Source: Rhodoferax sp. TH121 (GTDB lineage: Bacteria > Pseudomonadota > Gammaproteobacteria > Burkholderiales > Burkholderiaceae_C). From it: a stretch of 34,836 nt of DNA. The stretch covers positions 1 through 34,836 of the forward strand of contig NZ_NOXW01000011.1 in NCBI RefSeq assembly GCF_002251855.1. The letters run 5' to 3'. This document shows positions 17,327 to 26,291 of the stretch, piece after piece (position 1 is the first letter of the stretch; each line of letters begins with the position of its first letter). Below the pieces are notes generated by a model, which was not told where the DNA came from, ran no database searches, and saw only the letters and a program-made list of their open reading frames with translations. Position numbers and translations under genes: made by a program.

Positions 17327-19024
17327 TCAGGCTGGCGCCTCGCCGTTCATCCATGCTTTGACAATGTTGGCCACCGCCGCAGGGTTATCTCGGGTCAGCT
17401 TGCGGGCGTCTTCAAGACGCAACTCCCCTGGCGATACAACAGCCGTACCGGTTTCTGCGCTGGGGCCGCCCAACTGCGGACGCTCAGGCTGCTCAGATTC
17501 AAGGGCGTCGAGTTGGCCGCCACGTTCCTCACCCAGAGGTTCTGGCGCCGCTGGCGGCTGCGTGAGCGACTTCATGGCCGGGCGAATCACACCGAGTAAG
17601 ACCAGCGCAGCCAACCCCAGCGTGCCCAGGGGCCATGCCAAACTCCGCGCCAAGTCCACCACCTCAGGCTGACGCCATACCGGAACCTCAGCACTGTCCA
17701 CCACGGGAGCGACAAAAGCTGCATTAACCACGTTGACCGAATCACCGCGGTCCTGACTGAATCCAACGGTTTCACGTACCAAAGCAGTCATTTTTTCCAG
17801 CTGAGCTTCGGTCAAGGGGACGCTGGTGACCTTGCCCTTGTCATCGGTCGTGCTCTGATTGTTCAGCACCACAGCCGCGTTGATGCGTTTGATCACACCC
17901 GTGGCGCCCTTGACCACACGGACGGTCTTGTCCACCTCGTAATTGATGATGGACTCTTTCTTCGAAGAGCTGTTGGCACCGGCCGCGCCACCGGCCTGGC
18001 CGGCAGCGGCCAAGGTTTGGGCTTGCCCGTTGATGGGGGCGGCGGGCTGGGCGGGTGGCTGGTTGGTGGTGGCACCTGGCACACCCGACGGTGGCCCGGC
18101 CTGCGCGCCATTAGTGCTCTCTACCAGTTGCTGGCTACGCACCGCGCTGCTGTCGGGGGTTTGATTGGGTTTGTGTGACTCGGTCGTCGACTCCGTTTGG
18201 GAGAAGTCCAACTCTGCAGTGACCTGCGCCTTGACATTCTGCTTCCCCACCAAAGGCTCCAGGATATCGAGAATGCGGCGGCTATAGAGCTGCTCTATTT
18301 GCTGCACATACTGCAATTGCTCTGCATCCGCCCCCATGGCACCGGAGCCATCGGGGTTGGCCGACAACAGCTTGCCCGAATCATCCAGCACACTCACTGC
18401 CGCTGGATTCATCTCGGGCACACTGGAGGCGACCAAATGCACAATGCCTGCCAATTGGGTGCGATCCAAGGCACGCCCCGGGTGCAGACTCAGCAGCACC
18501 GAAGCCGATGGCTTCTGCTGCTCACGGAAAAAACCATTCTGATTGGGCAAGGCCAAGTGGACACGGGCGTTTTGCACGGACGACAGGGCCTGAATCGATC
18601 GGGTCAACTCACCCTCCAGGCCACGCTGGAAGGTCAGGCGTTCCTGGAACTGGGTCATACCAAAGCGGTTGGACTCCATCATTTCGAAGCCATTGACCGA
18701 ACCCTTGGGCAAGCCCAGGGAGGCAAGCTTCAAGCGGACATCGTGCACGCGGTCGGCTGGCACCAGAATGGCTCCGCCGCCCTCGGTGTATTTATAAGGA
18801 ACGTTCAAAGTGCTGAGTTGCGCGATCACAGCACCGCCGTCTTTGTCTGCCAAATTGGAATACAACACCCGCCATTCGGCCTGGCGCCCCATGACGAGGC
18901 CCACGATACCAATCGCCACGAACAGCAACACCCCCAAGGCCAGGCGCATGCGCTGGCCTTGGTCCATCGCGGCAAAACGCTGCCCGATGGTGGGGTTGAC
19001 GGGGACGGTGGCTACAGCTTGCAT
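17327..19024 (-). CDS. fliF: FliF, flagellar MS-ring protein
   Basis: FliF forms the MS-ring in the inner membrane. The protein is about 565 residues from the ATG at 19024. TM1 falls at about 28-46, followed by the ring-building motifs (VLYSNLADKDGGAVIAQL, LPKGSVNGFEMM, RVHLALP), a Gly/Pro/Ala-rich periplasmic loop, a second TM near the C-terminus (LGTLGLAALVLLGVIRPAMK) and the FliG-binding tail ending VKAWMNGEAPA. The start is ambiguous: ATGs at 19102 and 19024 and a TTG at 19138 are in frame. The 19024 start places TM1 where the family has it, and AAGGA lies immediately upstream but closer than usual. Confidence 0.95.
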   Translation of the reverse strand: MQAVATVPVNPTIGQRFAAMDQGQRMRLALGVLLFVAIGIVGLVMGRQAEWRVLYSNLADKDGGAVIAQLSTLNVPYKYTEGGGAILVPADRVHDVRLKLASLGLPKGSVNGFEMMESNRFGMTQFQERLTFQRGLEGELTRSIQALSSVQNARVHLALPNQNGFFREQQKPSASVLLSLHPGRALDRTQLAGIVHLVASSVPEMNPAAVSVLDDSGKLLSANPDGSGAMGADAEQLQYVQQIEQLYSRRILDILEPLVGKQNVKAQVTAELDFSQTESTTESHKPNQTPDSSAVRSQQLVESTNGAQAGPPSGVPGATTNQPPAQPAAPINGQAQTLAAAGQAGGAAGANSSSKKESIINYEVDKTVRVVKGATGVIKRINAAVVLNNQSTTDDKGKVTSVPLTEAQLEKMTALVRETVGFSQDRGDSVNVVNAAFVAPVVDSAEVPVWRQPEVVDLARSLAWPLGTLGLAALVLLGVIRPAMKSLTQPPAAPEPLGEERGGQLDALESEQPERPQLGGPSAETGTAVVSPGELRLEDARKLTRDNPAAVANIVKAWMNGEAPA

Positions 19025-19202
19025 ATCCTTGGGTTCCAGTGCGGTGGGGCGTGGCTCGCCGGACGTAATGGGGCTGATTATTCGACCCACCCTCGAAAAC
19101 ATTAGGGTAATAAGCACCCGGTTTACCCGGCAATTCAAAAAAATACCGAGGAGCCACGCGTCTTAGGATCGCCCCCAACATCAAGACCAGAGAGACCCTG
19201 CC
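19025..19202. promoter_or_regulatory. Divergent promoter region between fliF and fliE
   Basis: Transcription must start here leftward for the fliFGHIJK genes and rightward for fliE. I cannot assign a convincing -35/-10 pair. The fliE ATG at 19203 has only a modest purine-rich stretch (AGAGAGA) upstream. Betaproteobacterial class II flagellar operons are usually activated by FlhDC, and its binding sites are too degenerate to call by eye. Confidence 0.4.
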
Positions 19203-19520
19203 ATGGACCTCAAGCTCACCCCCGTCAGCATGCCCACCGCGATCCGCCCCGGCGCAGGTGTACGGCCGGCCGCATCAGCCTCAGCTGAGGGGGTGGGAGG
19301 CAGCTTTTCCGGGGCGCTCAAAGGAGCTTTGCAATCGGTCAGCGCCACCCAAAACGAATCGACCCGGCTGCAGCGCGAAGTGCAGATGGAAAACCCCAAG
19401 GTCAGTCTGGAGGAGACCATGGTGGCAATCCAGAAGGCCCAGATCGGTTTCCAGGCCACCTTGCACGTGCGCAACCGCATGGTGCAGGCCTACACCGACA
19501 TCATGAATATGCAAGTTTGA
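19203..19520 (+). CDS. fliE: FliE, flagellar hook-basal body junction protein
   Basis: FliE connects the MS-ring to the rod. The 105-residue protein has a variable N-terminus and the conserved C-terminal half: SFSGALKGALQSVSATQ, MENPKVSLEETMVAIQKAQIGFQ, then VRNRMVQAYTDIMNMQV, which ends in the expected way. It is transcribed away from fliF. No GC-rich terminator is visible right after the stop. Confidence 0.97.
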   Translation: MDLKLTPVSMPTAIRPGAGVRPAASASAEGVGGSFSGALKGALQSVSATQNESTRLQREVQMENPKVSLEETMVAIQKAQIGFQATLHVRNRMVQAYTDIMNMQV

Positions 19521-19523
19521 TTT

Positions 19524-19557
19524 ATTTACTATCAAATTAATAGCTGCTCGCGCATAC
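19524..19557. repeat. Candidate dispersed intergenic stem-loop element
   Basis: Just after fliE an AT-rich imperfect palindrome (CTAT at 19529-19532, ATAG at 19540-19543, AATT in between) is followed by AGCTGCTCGCGCATAC. From memory, very similar stem-loop sequences recur between genes in Comamonadaceae genomes. Only one copy is visible here, so the repeat nature cannot be shown from this window. Confidence 0.35.
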
Positions 19558-19681
19558 TCAACAAGGTCTAGAGCACAATTTGACGCGAAATACAACCCCT
19601 ATCCATACCCCACCAGCGCGTTGCTGCAGGGGCCATCTTGCGCCCAATGCCACCACGGTATCGGCGCCGGCCGGCAAATCC
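19558..19681. other. Intergenic stretch without recognised feature
   Basis: Between the AT-rich stem-loop and the sigma-28-like promoter I see no gene. Short open frames on the minus strand here have unusual composition (Arg/Trp-rich) and no ribosome binding site. Confidence 0.5.
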
Positions 19682-19708
19682 TAAAGACTTCTTCAAAACT
19701 GCCGTAAT
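19682..19708 (+). promoter_or_regulatory. FliA (sigma-28) flagellar promoter candidate
   Basis: The sequence reads TAAA (19682-19685), exactly 15 bp, then GCCGTAAT (19701-19708). The sigma-28 consensus is TAAA-N15-GCCGATAA, with the -35 often extended as TAAAGTTT; here it is TAAAGACT. The -35 core and the GCCG of the -10 are perfect and the spacing is exact; the last four -10 bases match only partly. It points at the giant repeat gene and would give a leader of about 120 nt. Sigma-28 drives late flagellar and chemotaxis genes, so this would place the giant gene in the motility regulon. Confidence 0.6.
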
Positions 19709-19734
19709 AACCATGAGATGCCGAATTGTTAGTT

Positions 19735-19834
19735 TCGGAGGCACCGGCCTCCGAGCGCCTCGGCGCATTCCGCTTGAAGCGGGAGGCAACCGAGGCTAGG
19801 CTAGTTAGCAGACCCCATATTTCGAGAGGCTCGA
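19735..19834 (+). promoter_or_regulatory. Structured 5' leader with Shine-Dalgarno in a hairpin loop
   Basis: Three hairpins lie between the promoter and the giant gene. Hairpin 1: TCGGAGGC/GCCTCCGA, 8 bp with a 4-nt loop (19735-19754). Hairpin 2: outer stem GCCTCGG/CCGAGGC (19757-19763 with 19790-19796), enclosing CCGCT/AGCGG (19770-19774 with 19778-19782). Hairpin 3: TCGAG/CTCGA (19822-19834), whose three-base loop AGG is part of the Shine-Dalgarno for the ATG at 19836. GAGGC at 19826-19830 can also pair with GCCTC at 19747-19751 or 19757-19761. No U-run follows, so this is not a standard terminator. It does not resemble a riboswitch class I recognise. Confidence 0.5.
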
Positions 19835-19835
19835 C

Positions 19836-22800
19836 ATGACCACGATCACCATTTCCGGCGGCGACAGCAACCTGACCCTGCCTGGGAACATCGACACGAT
19901 CATCGGGGGGACTGGCGACGATACGATCACCATCAGCAGCGCACTGAACTCGACCATCGATTTGGGAGCGAACTCCGGCACAGGAGTCGATTCGCTGACG
20001 CTGGGCAATTTCGTCAACACTGCCACTATCTCAAACATCGAGACTGTGACCGGTGGAACCCTGGCAGACACCTTGACCCTGGGTGCAGCCACCTCCGGCT
20101 CCACCATCAACGCGGGCGCAGGCGCCGACCGGGTCACTTTGGCGGACGGCACAAACAACATCACCCTGAACAGCGTCGAAACCGTGGTGGGAGGCACCGG
20201 TGCAGACACCGTGGCGCTGGGCGGATCCATCGGCACAGCCAGCGTCAGCCTCGGCGCTGGCGACGACACCTTGGCGCTCTCCGCCGTAGTCACCTCGGGC
20301 AGCTTTGACTTGGGCGCGGACGACGATGCAGTCACCTTGGCCAACGGCACCAACGTGATTACCCTGGCAGGCACGGAGACAGTGACGGGTGGCACTCTGG
20401 CAGACAGTGTTACTCTGACCAGTGCAATTGCCACCGGCGGCGTGATCAATTTGGGCAATGGAAGTGACAGCCTCACCCTCACAGGCAGTGGTTACACCGC
20501 CACCATTACCAACGTCGAATCCATTACTGCCACCGCTACCGCTGCAGACACCATCACACTGGGCGCGGCACAAACTGGCACCATCAACCTTGGAGGCGGT
20601 GCTGACGAGTTGACCCTCTCAGGGGCTGGCGCCAATTCCCTGACGCTTTCCAACATCGAAAGCATCCTTGGTGGTGCCGCTGCAGATACTGTCACTTTGG
20701 GAGTGGCGCAGACAGGGGGCACCGTAGATCTGGCGGGTGGCACCGATTCTTTGACACTGGCCAACGGCGTCAACACCCTGACGGTATCTGGCACCGAAAC
20801 GATTACCGGCAACTCGGGCGCCGACACCATCGCTCTGGGCGACGCCATGGTCAACGGCGTGGTCAACCTCGGCGCAGGCTCCGACACCCTGACCATGCTG
20901 GCGTCTGACACCACCGGTCAAAGTGTGACCGCCACTGGCGTGGAAACCCTGACCGCAGGCTCTGGCGCAGACACTATCACCATGGGCGCAGCCATCACCG
21001 GCGGCAACTACAACCTCGGCGATGGTGCAGATGCCATCACCCTGACCGGCGCCACCAACACCATCACCCTGAGCAGTGCCGAATCGGTGACTGGCGGAAC
21101 TGGTGCCGACACCGTGACCTTTGGAGCGGCTATCACTGGTGCCACCGTAGGCTTGGGCAACGGAACCGACAGTCTGACCCTGGCCGCCGGTGGCAACACC
21201 GTGACGGTGACAGGTACCGAATCCATCACCGGCGGTGCAGGCGATGATGTCTTGGCACTCTCCAGCGCATCTTCTGGCGTAACGATTGATTTGGCAGGCG
21301 GCACCGGTGACGCGGTCACCATGGTGGCAGGCGGTAATTCGCTCAATATTTCAGGCGCAGAATCCATCACCGGTGGCGCCGATGCCGATGCCATCACCTT
21401 GGGCGCTGCGCAGGCAAGCGGCACCATTGATCTGGCTGCGGGCACCGACAACTTGACGCTGGCCAACGGCGTAAACACGCTGACTGTGCTCGGCACAGAA
21501 ACCATTGCAGGTAACTCAGGTGTAGACACCATTACCCTGGGCTCGGCCATTGCTGCGGGCAGCATCAACCTGGGTGCTGGCGCCGATGAATTGACCCTCT
21601 TCGACACCGCCACCAACAGCTTGACCGCCACCGGTGTGGAGAGCATTCTGGGTGGCAGCGGCGCGGACACCGTGACCTTGGGGGCCGCCATTACCGGCGC
21701 GTCCATCGACTTGGCCAGTGGCGCCGACGTCCTGACCCTGGCGAGTGGTACCAACACCCTCACGTTGTCCAATGTTGAAAGTGTTACGGGCGGCACGGGC
21801 AACGACACCGTCACGCTGGGTGCAGCCATCACGGGCGGCACCTTTAACTTGGGCAACGGCCAAGACAGCCTCACTTTGCTGCAAACCGGTACCGCCGATA
21901 ACACGGCCACCGTCACTGGCATCGAAACCATCACCGGTGGCAGTGGCGACGATGACATCACCTTCACCAGCGGCATCACGGGCGGCAGCATCACGCTGGG
22001 CGACGGCACCGGTGACAAACTGACACTGGGCGGCGCATCCACCCTCACACTGGACGGCACCATTGAAACCGTGGTGGGCAGCAACGGCAACGATACGGTG
22101 ACGCTGAGCGCCCCAGTTACGGCTGGCAGTTACGACCTGGGCGCTGGTTCTGACAAGCTGAATCTGGCCGCGGGCGGCAACACCCTCACTTTGAACGGCA
22201 GCATCGAGACCGTCGTTGGGGGCGCTGGCGCTGACAACATCACCTTCTCGGCTGCATTGACCAACGTGGTCATTGATGCTGCGGGTGGCTCGGACACCTT
22301 GACCCTGGCAGACACCTCCAACTCCTTCCAGGCGTCCAACGTGGAATCCATCGTCGGAGGCTCCGGCGCAGACCAGATCACGCTGAGCACTACGGTGACC
22401 AACGGTGTCTTTGACTTGGCCGAAGGCGCGACAGACCGATTGACCCTGGCCAACGGTACCAACAGCCTGACCACCACCGATGTGGAAACCGTGGTTGGCG
22501 GTACCGGTGACGACACCCTGACGCTTACCACCGTCACCACCAATGGCACCTACAGCCTGGGTGCCGGCAATGACAAGATCACCCTGGCCAATGCCAATAA
22601 CGTGCTGGCGGTCTCCAACATCGAAACGATCGTGGGCGTCGCAGGCGATGACACGGTATCTTTCAATGCAGCCATTTCTGGCGGCATCGTGGACCTGGGC
22701 GGCGGTAGCGACCAGCTGAACCTGGCTGACGGCGCGAACGTGGTCACTGCCACCGGCATCGAGGCCATTGTTGGCAATTCCGGGGCAGATACGGTCACCA

Positions 22801-25800
22801 TCACCGATGCCATGGCCAGTGGCAGCACGGTGGATTTGGGCGATGGAGCGTCTGACGCCTTGGTACTGTTGGGCAATGGAAATACCCTGACAGTTTCGGG
22901 AACAGAGAGCATGACCGGCAGCACCGGCAATGACCTGGTCACACTGGGGGCAGGCATCTCCGGCGCCACTTTCAACCTCGGCGCGGGCACCGATACCCTG
23001 AGTCTCTCGCTGGGCAACCACACCATCACCGTTAACAACGTGGAGTCGGTGCTGGGCGATGGTGGCACAGATGCCATCACATTCTCCAACGTGGTCACAG
23101 GCGGCAGTTATGACCTTGCCGCCGGGTCCGACCAGGTCACCTTGGGCAACGGCTCTGGCGCCAACACCATCACAGTGAGCAATGTGGAGAGCTTCACAGG
23201 CAGCTCGGCGGCAGACACCGTTACCTTTGGTGCTGCAGTCGCTGCGGGCACGGTCAACCTGGGGGTGGGTGCGGACAGCCTGACGCTGGCTAGCGGCACC
23301 AATGCGCTAACCGTCACCGCGACGGAAAGTATCACCGGCAATGCGGGTGCAGACACTATCACCCTCGGTGGCGCCATGGCGGCAGGCACCTTTGACTTGC
23401 TGGGTGGAAACGACGAACTGATTTTGGCCAATGGCACCAACGCCATCACCGCCACCAATATTGAGTCCATTCTGGGCGGCACTGGCGCTGACACGATCAC
23501 CTTGGGTGCCGGGTCGACAGCCGCCACCCTCGATTTGGGCGCCGGCGCCGACGCATTGAACCTCGCAGCAGCGGGCGGTACCTTTACGGTCTCCGGCACC
23601 GAGTCCATCACCGGTGGTGCTGGTGCCGACTTGGTGACCATGGGCGCAGCCATCAGCGGCGCCACAGTTAACTTGGCGGGAGACACTGGCGACGTGCTGA
23701 CTTTGGCCAACGGCAGCAACACGGTCACGACCGTCGGCGTGGAAACCGTCGTCGGCGGCAACGCCGGCGACACCGTAGCGCTGACCAACACCACCAACGC
23801 ACTGACCGTGAGCGGCGTGGAAACCGTGGTGGGTAACTCAGGCAACGACTCGCTGTCCCTGACCAATATCGCCAACACCCTGACAGTCAGCAGCATTGAA
23901 ACCCTCACGGGCGGTACACTGAATGACGCCATCACGCTGAGCACCGCCGTGAGCGGCGCCAGCTACGACCTCGCGGGCGGCACCGACACGATCACCCTGG
24001 CCAGTGGCGCCAACAGCCTGACCGTCACCGGCGTGGAAAGTGTCATGGGCGGCGGTGCTACCGACACGCTCACACTCGCAGGCAACGGCAGCACGCTGAC
24101 CGTGTCAGCCGTCGAAACCATTGCGGGCAGCACTGGTGACGATGTCGTCACCCTGGGCGCCAGTGTGAGTGGTGGCAACTTTGATCTGGCGGCGGGCAAC
24201 GACACACTGAACCTCGCAGCCGGCGGCAACACACTGACCGTCAGCGGCAACGTAGAAACCCTGGTCGGCGGTGCGGGCAATGACTTGATCACCGTCGGCA
24301 GTGCGGTCACGGGCCTCACCTACGACCTCGGCGGTGGTGCGGACCGCCTGAGCCTCTCCAGCGCAGGCGACAACGCGATCACTGCAATCGGCATCGAAAG
24401 CCTGGTGGGCGGCACAGCCAACGATGCCGTGACCTTCACTGCTGCTGTCTCTGGTACGGCCATCGATCTCGGCGCAGGCGCACAAGACAAAATCACCTTG
24501 GCTGACGGTACCAACACCCTGTCTCTCAACGCCAGTGTGGAAACGGTAGTGGGCGGCACGGGCGCCGATGCGATTACCCTCACGGCTGCGGTGACAGGCC
24601 ATGTGTATTCACTGGGCGCTGGCGCAGACAGTCTGACCCTGTCGGGCGCCGGGAACAACACCCTGACCGCCACTGACATAGAAAGCATCAGCGGCGGCAA
24701 CCTCAACGATACGGTCACCCTGGGGACCGTGGTCACTGGCGCTACCATCAACCTTAACGGAGGATCCGACCGCCTGATCTTGGCGGATGGTGCAGCCAAC
24801 ACAGTCACACTCAGTGGCGTAGAGTCCATCAGCGGTGGCACAGGCGATGACAGCGTGACGCTGGCAGCGGCTGTCACCGGCGGCACAGTTTCGCTGGGTG
24901 CGGGCACCGACACCCTCACTCTGGGCGCTGCCTCCACCCTGACGCTGGACACGACTATTGAAACGTTGGTGGGCAGCAATGGCAACGACAACATCACCCT
25001 GAGTGCAGCGGTCAGCACGGGCAGCTACGACTTGGGTGCAGGCTCCAATGACCAGCTCACCCTGTCAACCACTGGCAACAACACCCTCACACTAGGTAAT
25101 AGTGTCGAGACGCTGACATCGGGCTCTGGTGACGACACGATTGTGCTGAGTGCAGCGGTCTCCAATATGCGAGTGGACTTGGGTGTTGGCGCCGACAGCC
25201 TCAGCCTGGCCAACGGTAGTAATTCGCTGACGGTATCCAACATTGAATCCGTGACAGGCGGTACTGGCGTAGACCAGCTGACATACACCACAACACTCGC
25301 GGCCGGCCAGATTGACCTGGGGGCGGGCTCCGCCGACAAAGTGATTCTGGCGAATGGCACCAACACCCTGACCACCACCGGCGTTGAAACCGTAGTGGGA
25401 GGCACCGGCAACGACACGCTGAGCTTGGCCGACGCCAGCTCCTTCGGTGTGTACGACCTGGGCGCGGGCACGGCCGACCAAATCAACCTAAGCGCGGCTG
25501 GCGACAACAATGTCATCGTGAAAAACACCGAGTCCGTTGTTGGCCTCGGGGCCAATGACACCGTGGCGCTGGGTAACAGCATCACCAACGGCCAAATCAA
25601 CCTGGGCGCTGGCACCGACACCTTGACGCTGTTTGACTCCCCCAACAGCCTGACCATCACGGGTGTGGAAACTCTGGTGGGTGACTCCGGCGCCGACACA
25701 GTGACGCTGGCGACCGCCGTGACGGCACTGGATGCCAACCTGGGTGCTGGTGCTGACACACTGATCCTGGCCAATGGTGCCAATACATTGACGGTCAGCA

Positions 25801-26291
25801 ACGTAGAAACGATCACTGGCAATAGCGGCGCGGACACACTCACACTGGGCTCCGGTGTGAGTGGCGGCACGATCAACCTCGGAGCAGGCACCGACACGCT
25901 GACCTTGTTCAACGATGTGAACGTCCTCACCCTGACCGGTGTGGAAACTGTGGTGGGTGATGCAGGCGCGGACACCGTCACCCTCACCGATGCAGTCTCG
26001 GGCTCCATCAACCTCAACGGTGGCAATGACACCTTGAACTTGGCCAACGGTGCCAACACCCTGACGATCTCCAACGTGGAAACCGTCAATGGCGGAACCG
26101 CTGCCGACACAGTGACCTTCGGCACTGCGATTACCGACACCACAGTCAACCTGGGCGCCGGCACCGACACCTTGACCTTGGCTGACGGTACCAACGCAGT
26201 CACAACCCTGCAGGTTGAAAGTATTGTGGGGGCACCGGCGATGACACCGTCACCCTGGGTGGCGCCCTGTCTGGTGCGAGCGTTGATCTGA
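19836..26291 (+). CDS. Giant RTX-like tandem-repeat protein, N-terminal part (interrupted by frameshift)
   Basis: This is the 5' part of one gene that continues to 34192; restoring one base near 26230 gives about 4785 residues. After some 20 residues the protein is only repeats. About 46 copies here have a period near 46 residues and a signature of the type GGxGADTVTL, then (D/N)LGAGTDxLTLA, then NTLTVSNVETxxG. Each unit has two Gly-Asp turns resembling RTX calcium-binding nonapeptides and several short beta-strands, so a calcium-bound beta-roll or solenoid is likely. There is no N-terminal signal peptide or extra domain and no cysteine before the frameshift. The last 20 or so residues after VESIVG are out of frame (APAMTPSPW onward). 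Start: ATG 19836 with AGAGG upstream. Adhesin, surface-layer or motility-related roles are possible; none is proven. Confidence 0.9.
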   Translation: MTTITISGGDSNLTLPGNIDTIIGGTGDDTITISSALNSTIDLGANSGTGVDSLTLGNFVNTATISNIETVTGGTLADTLTLGAATSGSTINAGAGADRVTLADGTNNITLNSVETVVGGTGADTVALGGSIGTASVSLGAGDDTLALSAVVTSGSFDLGADDDAVTLANGTNVITLAGTETVTGGTLADSVTLTSAIATGGVINLGNGSDSLTLTGSGYTATITNVESITATATAADTITLGAAQTGTINLGGGADELTLSGAGANSLTLSNIESILGGAAADTVTLGVAQTGGTVDLAGGTDSLTLANGVNTLTVSGTETITGNSGADTIALGDAMVNGVVNLGAGSDTLTMLASDTTGQSVTATGVETLTAGSGADTITMGAAITGGNYNLGDGADAITLTGATNTITLSSAESVTGGTGADTVTFGAAITGATVGLGNGTDSLTLAAGGNTVTVTGTESITGGAGDDVLALSSASSGVTIDLAGGTGDAVTMVAGGNSLNISGAESITGGADADAITLGAAQASGTIDLAAGTDNLTLANGVNTLTVLGTETIAGNSGVDTITLGSAIAAGSINLGAGADELTLFDTATNSLTATGVESILGGSGADTVTLGAAITGASIDLASGADVLTLASGTNTLTLSNVESVTGGTGNDTVTLGAAITGGTFNLGNGQDSLTLLQTGTADNTATVTGIETITGGSGDDDITFTSGITGGSITLGDGTGDKLTLGGASTLTLDGTIETVVGSNGNDTVTLSAPVTAGSYDLGAGSDKLNLAAGGNTLTLNGSIETVVGGAGADNITFSAALTNVVIDAAGGSDTLTLADTSNSFQASNVESIVGGSGADQITLSTTVTNGVFDLAEGATDRLTLANGTNSLTTTDVETVVGGTGDDTLTLTTVTTNGTYSLGAGNDKITLANANNVLAVSNIETIVGVAGDDTVSFNAAISGGIVDLGGGSDQLNLADGANVVTATGIEAIVGNSGADTVTITDAMASGSTVDLGDGASDALVLLGNGNTLTVSGTESMTGSTGNDLVTLGAGISGATFNLGAGTDTLSLSLGNHTITVNNVESVLGDGGTDAITFSNVVTGGSYDLAAGSDQVTLGNGSGANTITVSNVESFTGSSAADTVTFGAAVAAGTVNLGVGADSLTLASGTNALTVTATESITGNAGADTITLGGAMAAGTFDLLGGNDELILANGTNAITATNIESILGGTGADTITLGAGSTAATLDLGAGADALNLAAAGGTFTVSGTESITGGAGADLVTMGAAISGATVNLAGDTGDVLTLANGSNTVTTVGVETVVGGNAGDTVALTNTTNALTVSGVETVVGNSGNDSLSLTNIANTLTVSSIETLTGGTLNDAITLSTAVSGASYDLAGGTDTITLASGANSLTVTGVESVMGGGATDTLTLAGNGSTLTVSAVETIAGSTGDDVVTLGASVSGGNFDLAAGNDTLNLAAGGNTLTVSGNVETLVGGAGNDLITVGSAVTGLTYDLGGGADRLSLSSAGDNAITAIGIESLVGGTANDAVTFTAAVSGTAIDLGAGAQDKITLADGTNTLSLNASVETVVGGTGADAITLTAAVTGHVYSLGAGADSLTLSGAGNNTLTATDIESISGGNLNDTVTLGTVVTGATINLNGGSDRLILADGAANTVTLSGVESISGGTGDDSVTLAAAVTGGTVSLGAGTDTLTLGAASTLTLDTTIETLVGSNGNDNITLSAAVSTGSYDLGAGSNDQLTLSTTGNNTLTLGNSVETLTSGSGDDTIVLSAAVSNMRVDLGVGADSLSLANGSNSLTVSNIESVTGGTGVDQLTYTTTLAAGQIDLGAGSADKVILANGTNTLTTTGVETVVGGTGNDTLSLADASSFGVYDLGAGTADQINLSAAGDNNVIVKNTESVVGLGANDTVALGNSITNGQINLGAGTDTLTLFDSPNSLTITGVETLVGDSGADTVTLATAVTALDANLGAGADTLILANGANTLTVSNVETITGNSGADTLTLGSGVSGGTINLGAGTDTLTLFNDVNVLTLTGVETVVGDAGADTVTLTDAVSGSINLNGGNDTLNLANGANTLTISNVETVNGGTAADTVTFGTAITDTTVNLGAGTDTLTLADGTNAVTTLQVESIVGAPAMTPSPWVAPCLVRALI

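Noticed and set aside
18197..19105. Plus-strand 302-codon open frame antisense to fliF.
   Set aside because: It is fully covered by the well-conserved fliF coding sequence, and its His/Gln-rich translation looks like reverse-strand codon bias.
19105..19135. GG-N10-GC pattern on the minus strand upstream of fliF, resembling a sigma-54 promoter.
   Set aside because: Only the invariant dinucleotides match; the flanking TGGCAC/TTGCA bases do not, and the inferred lineage usually controls these genes through FlhDC.
26228..26232. Phase variation by slippage in the G run.
   Set aside because: Five G residues is short for a contingency locus; slippage-prone tracts are usually eight or more. An assembly error or simple mutation is more likely.
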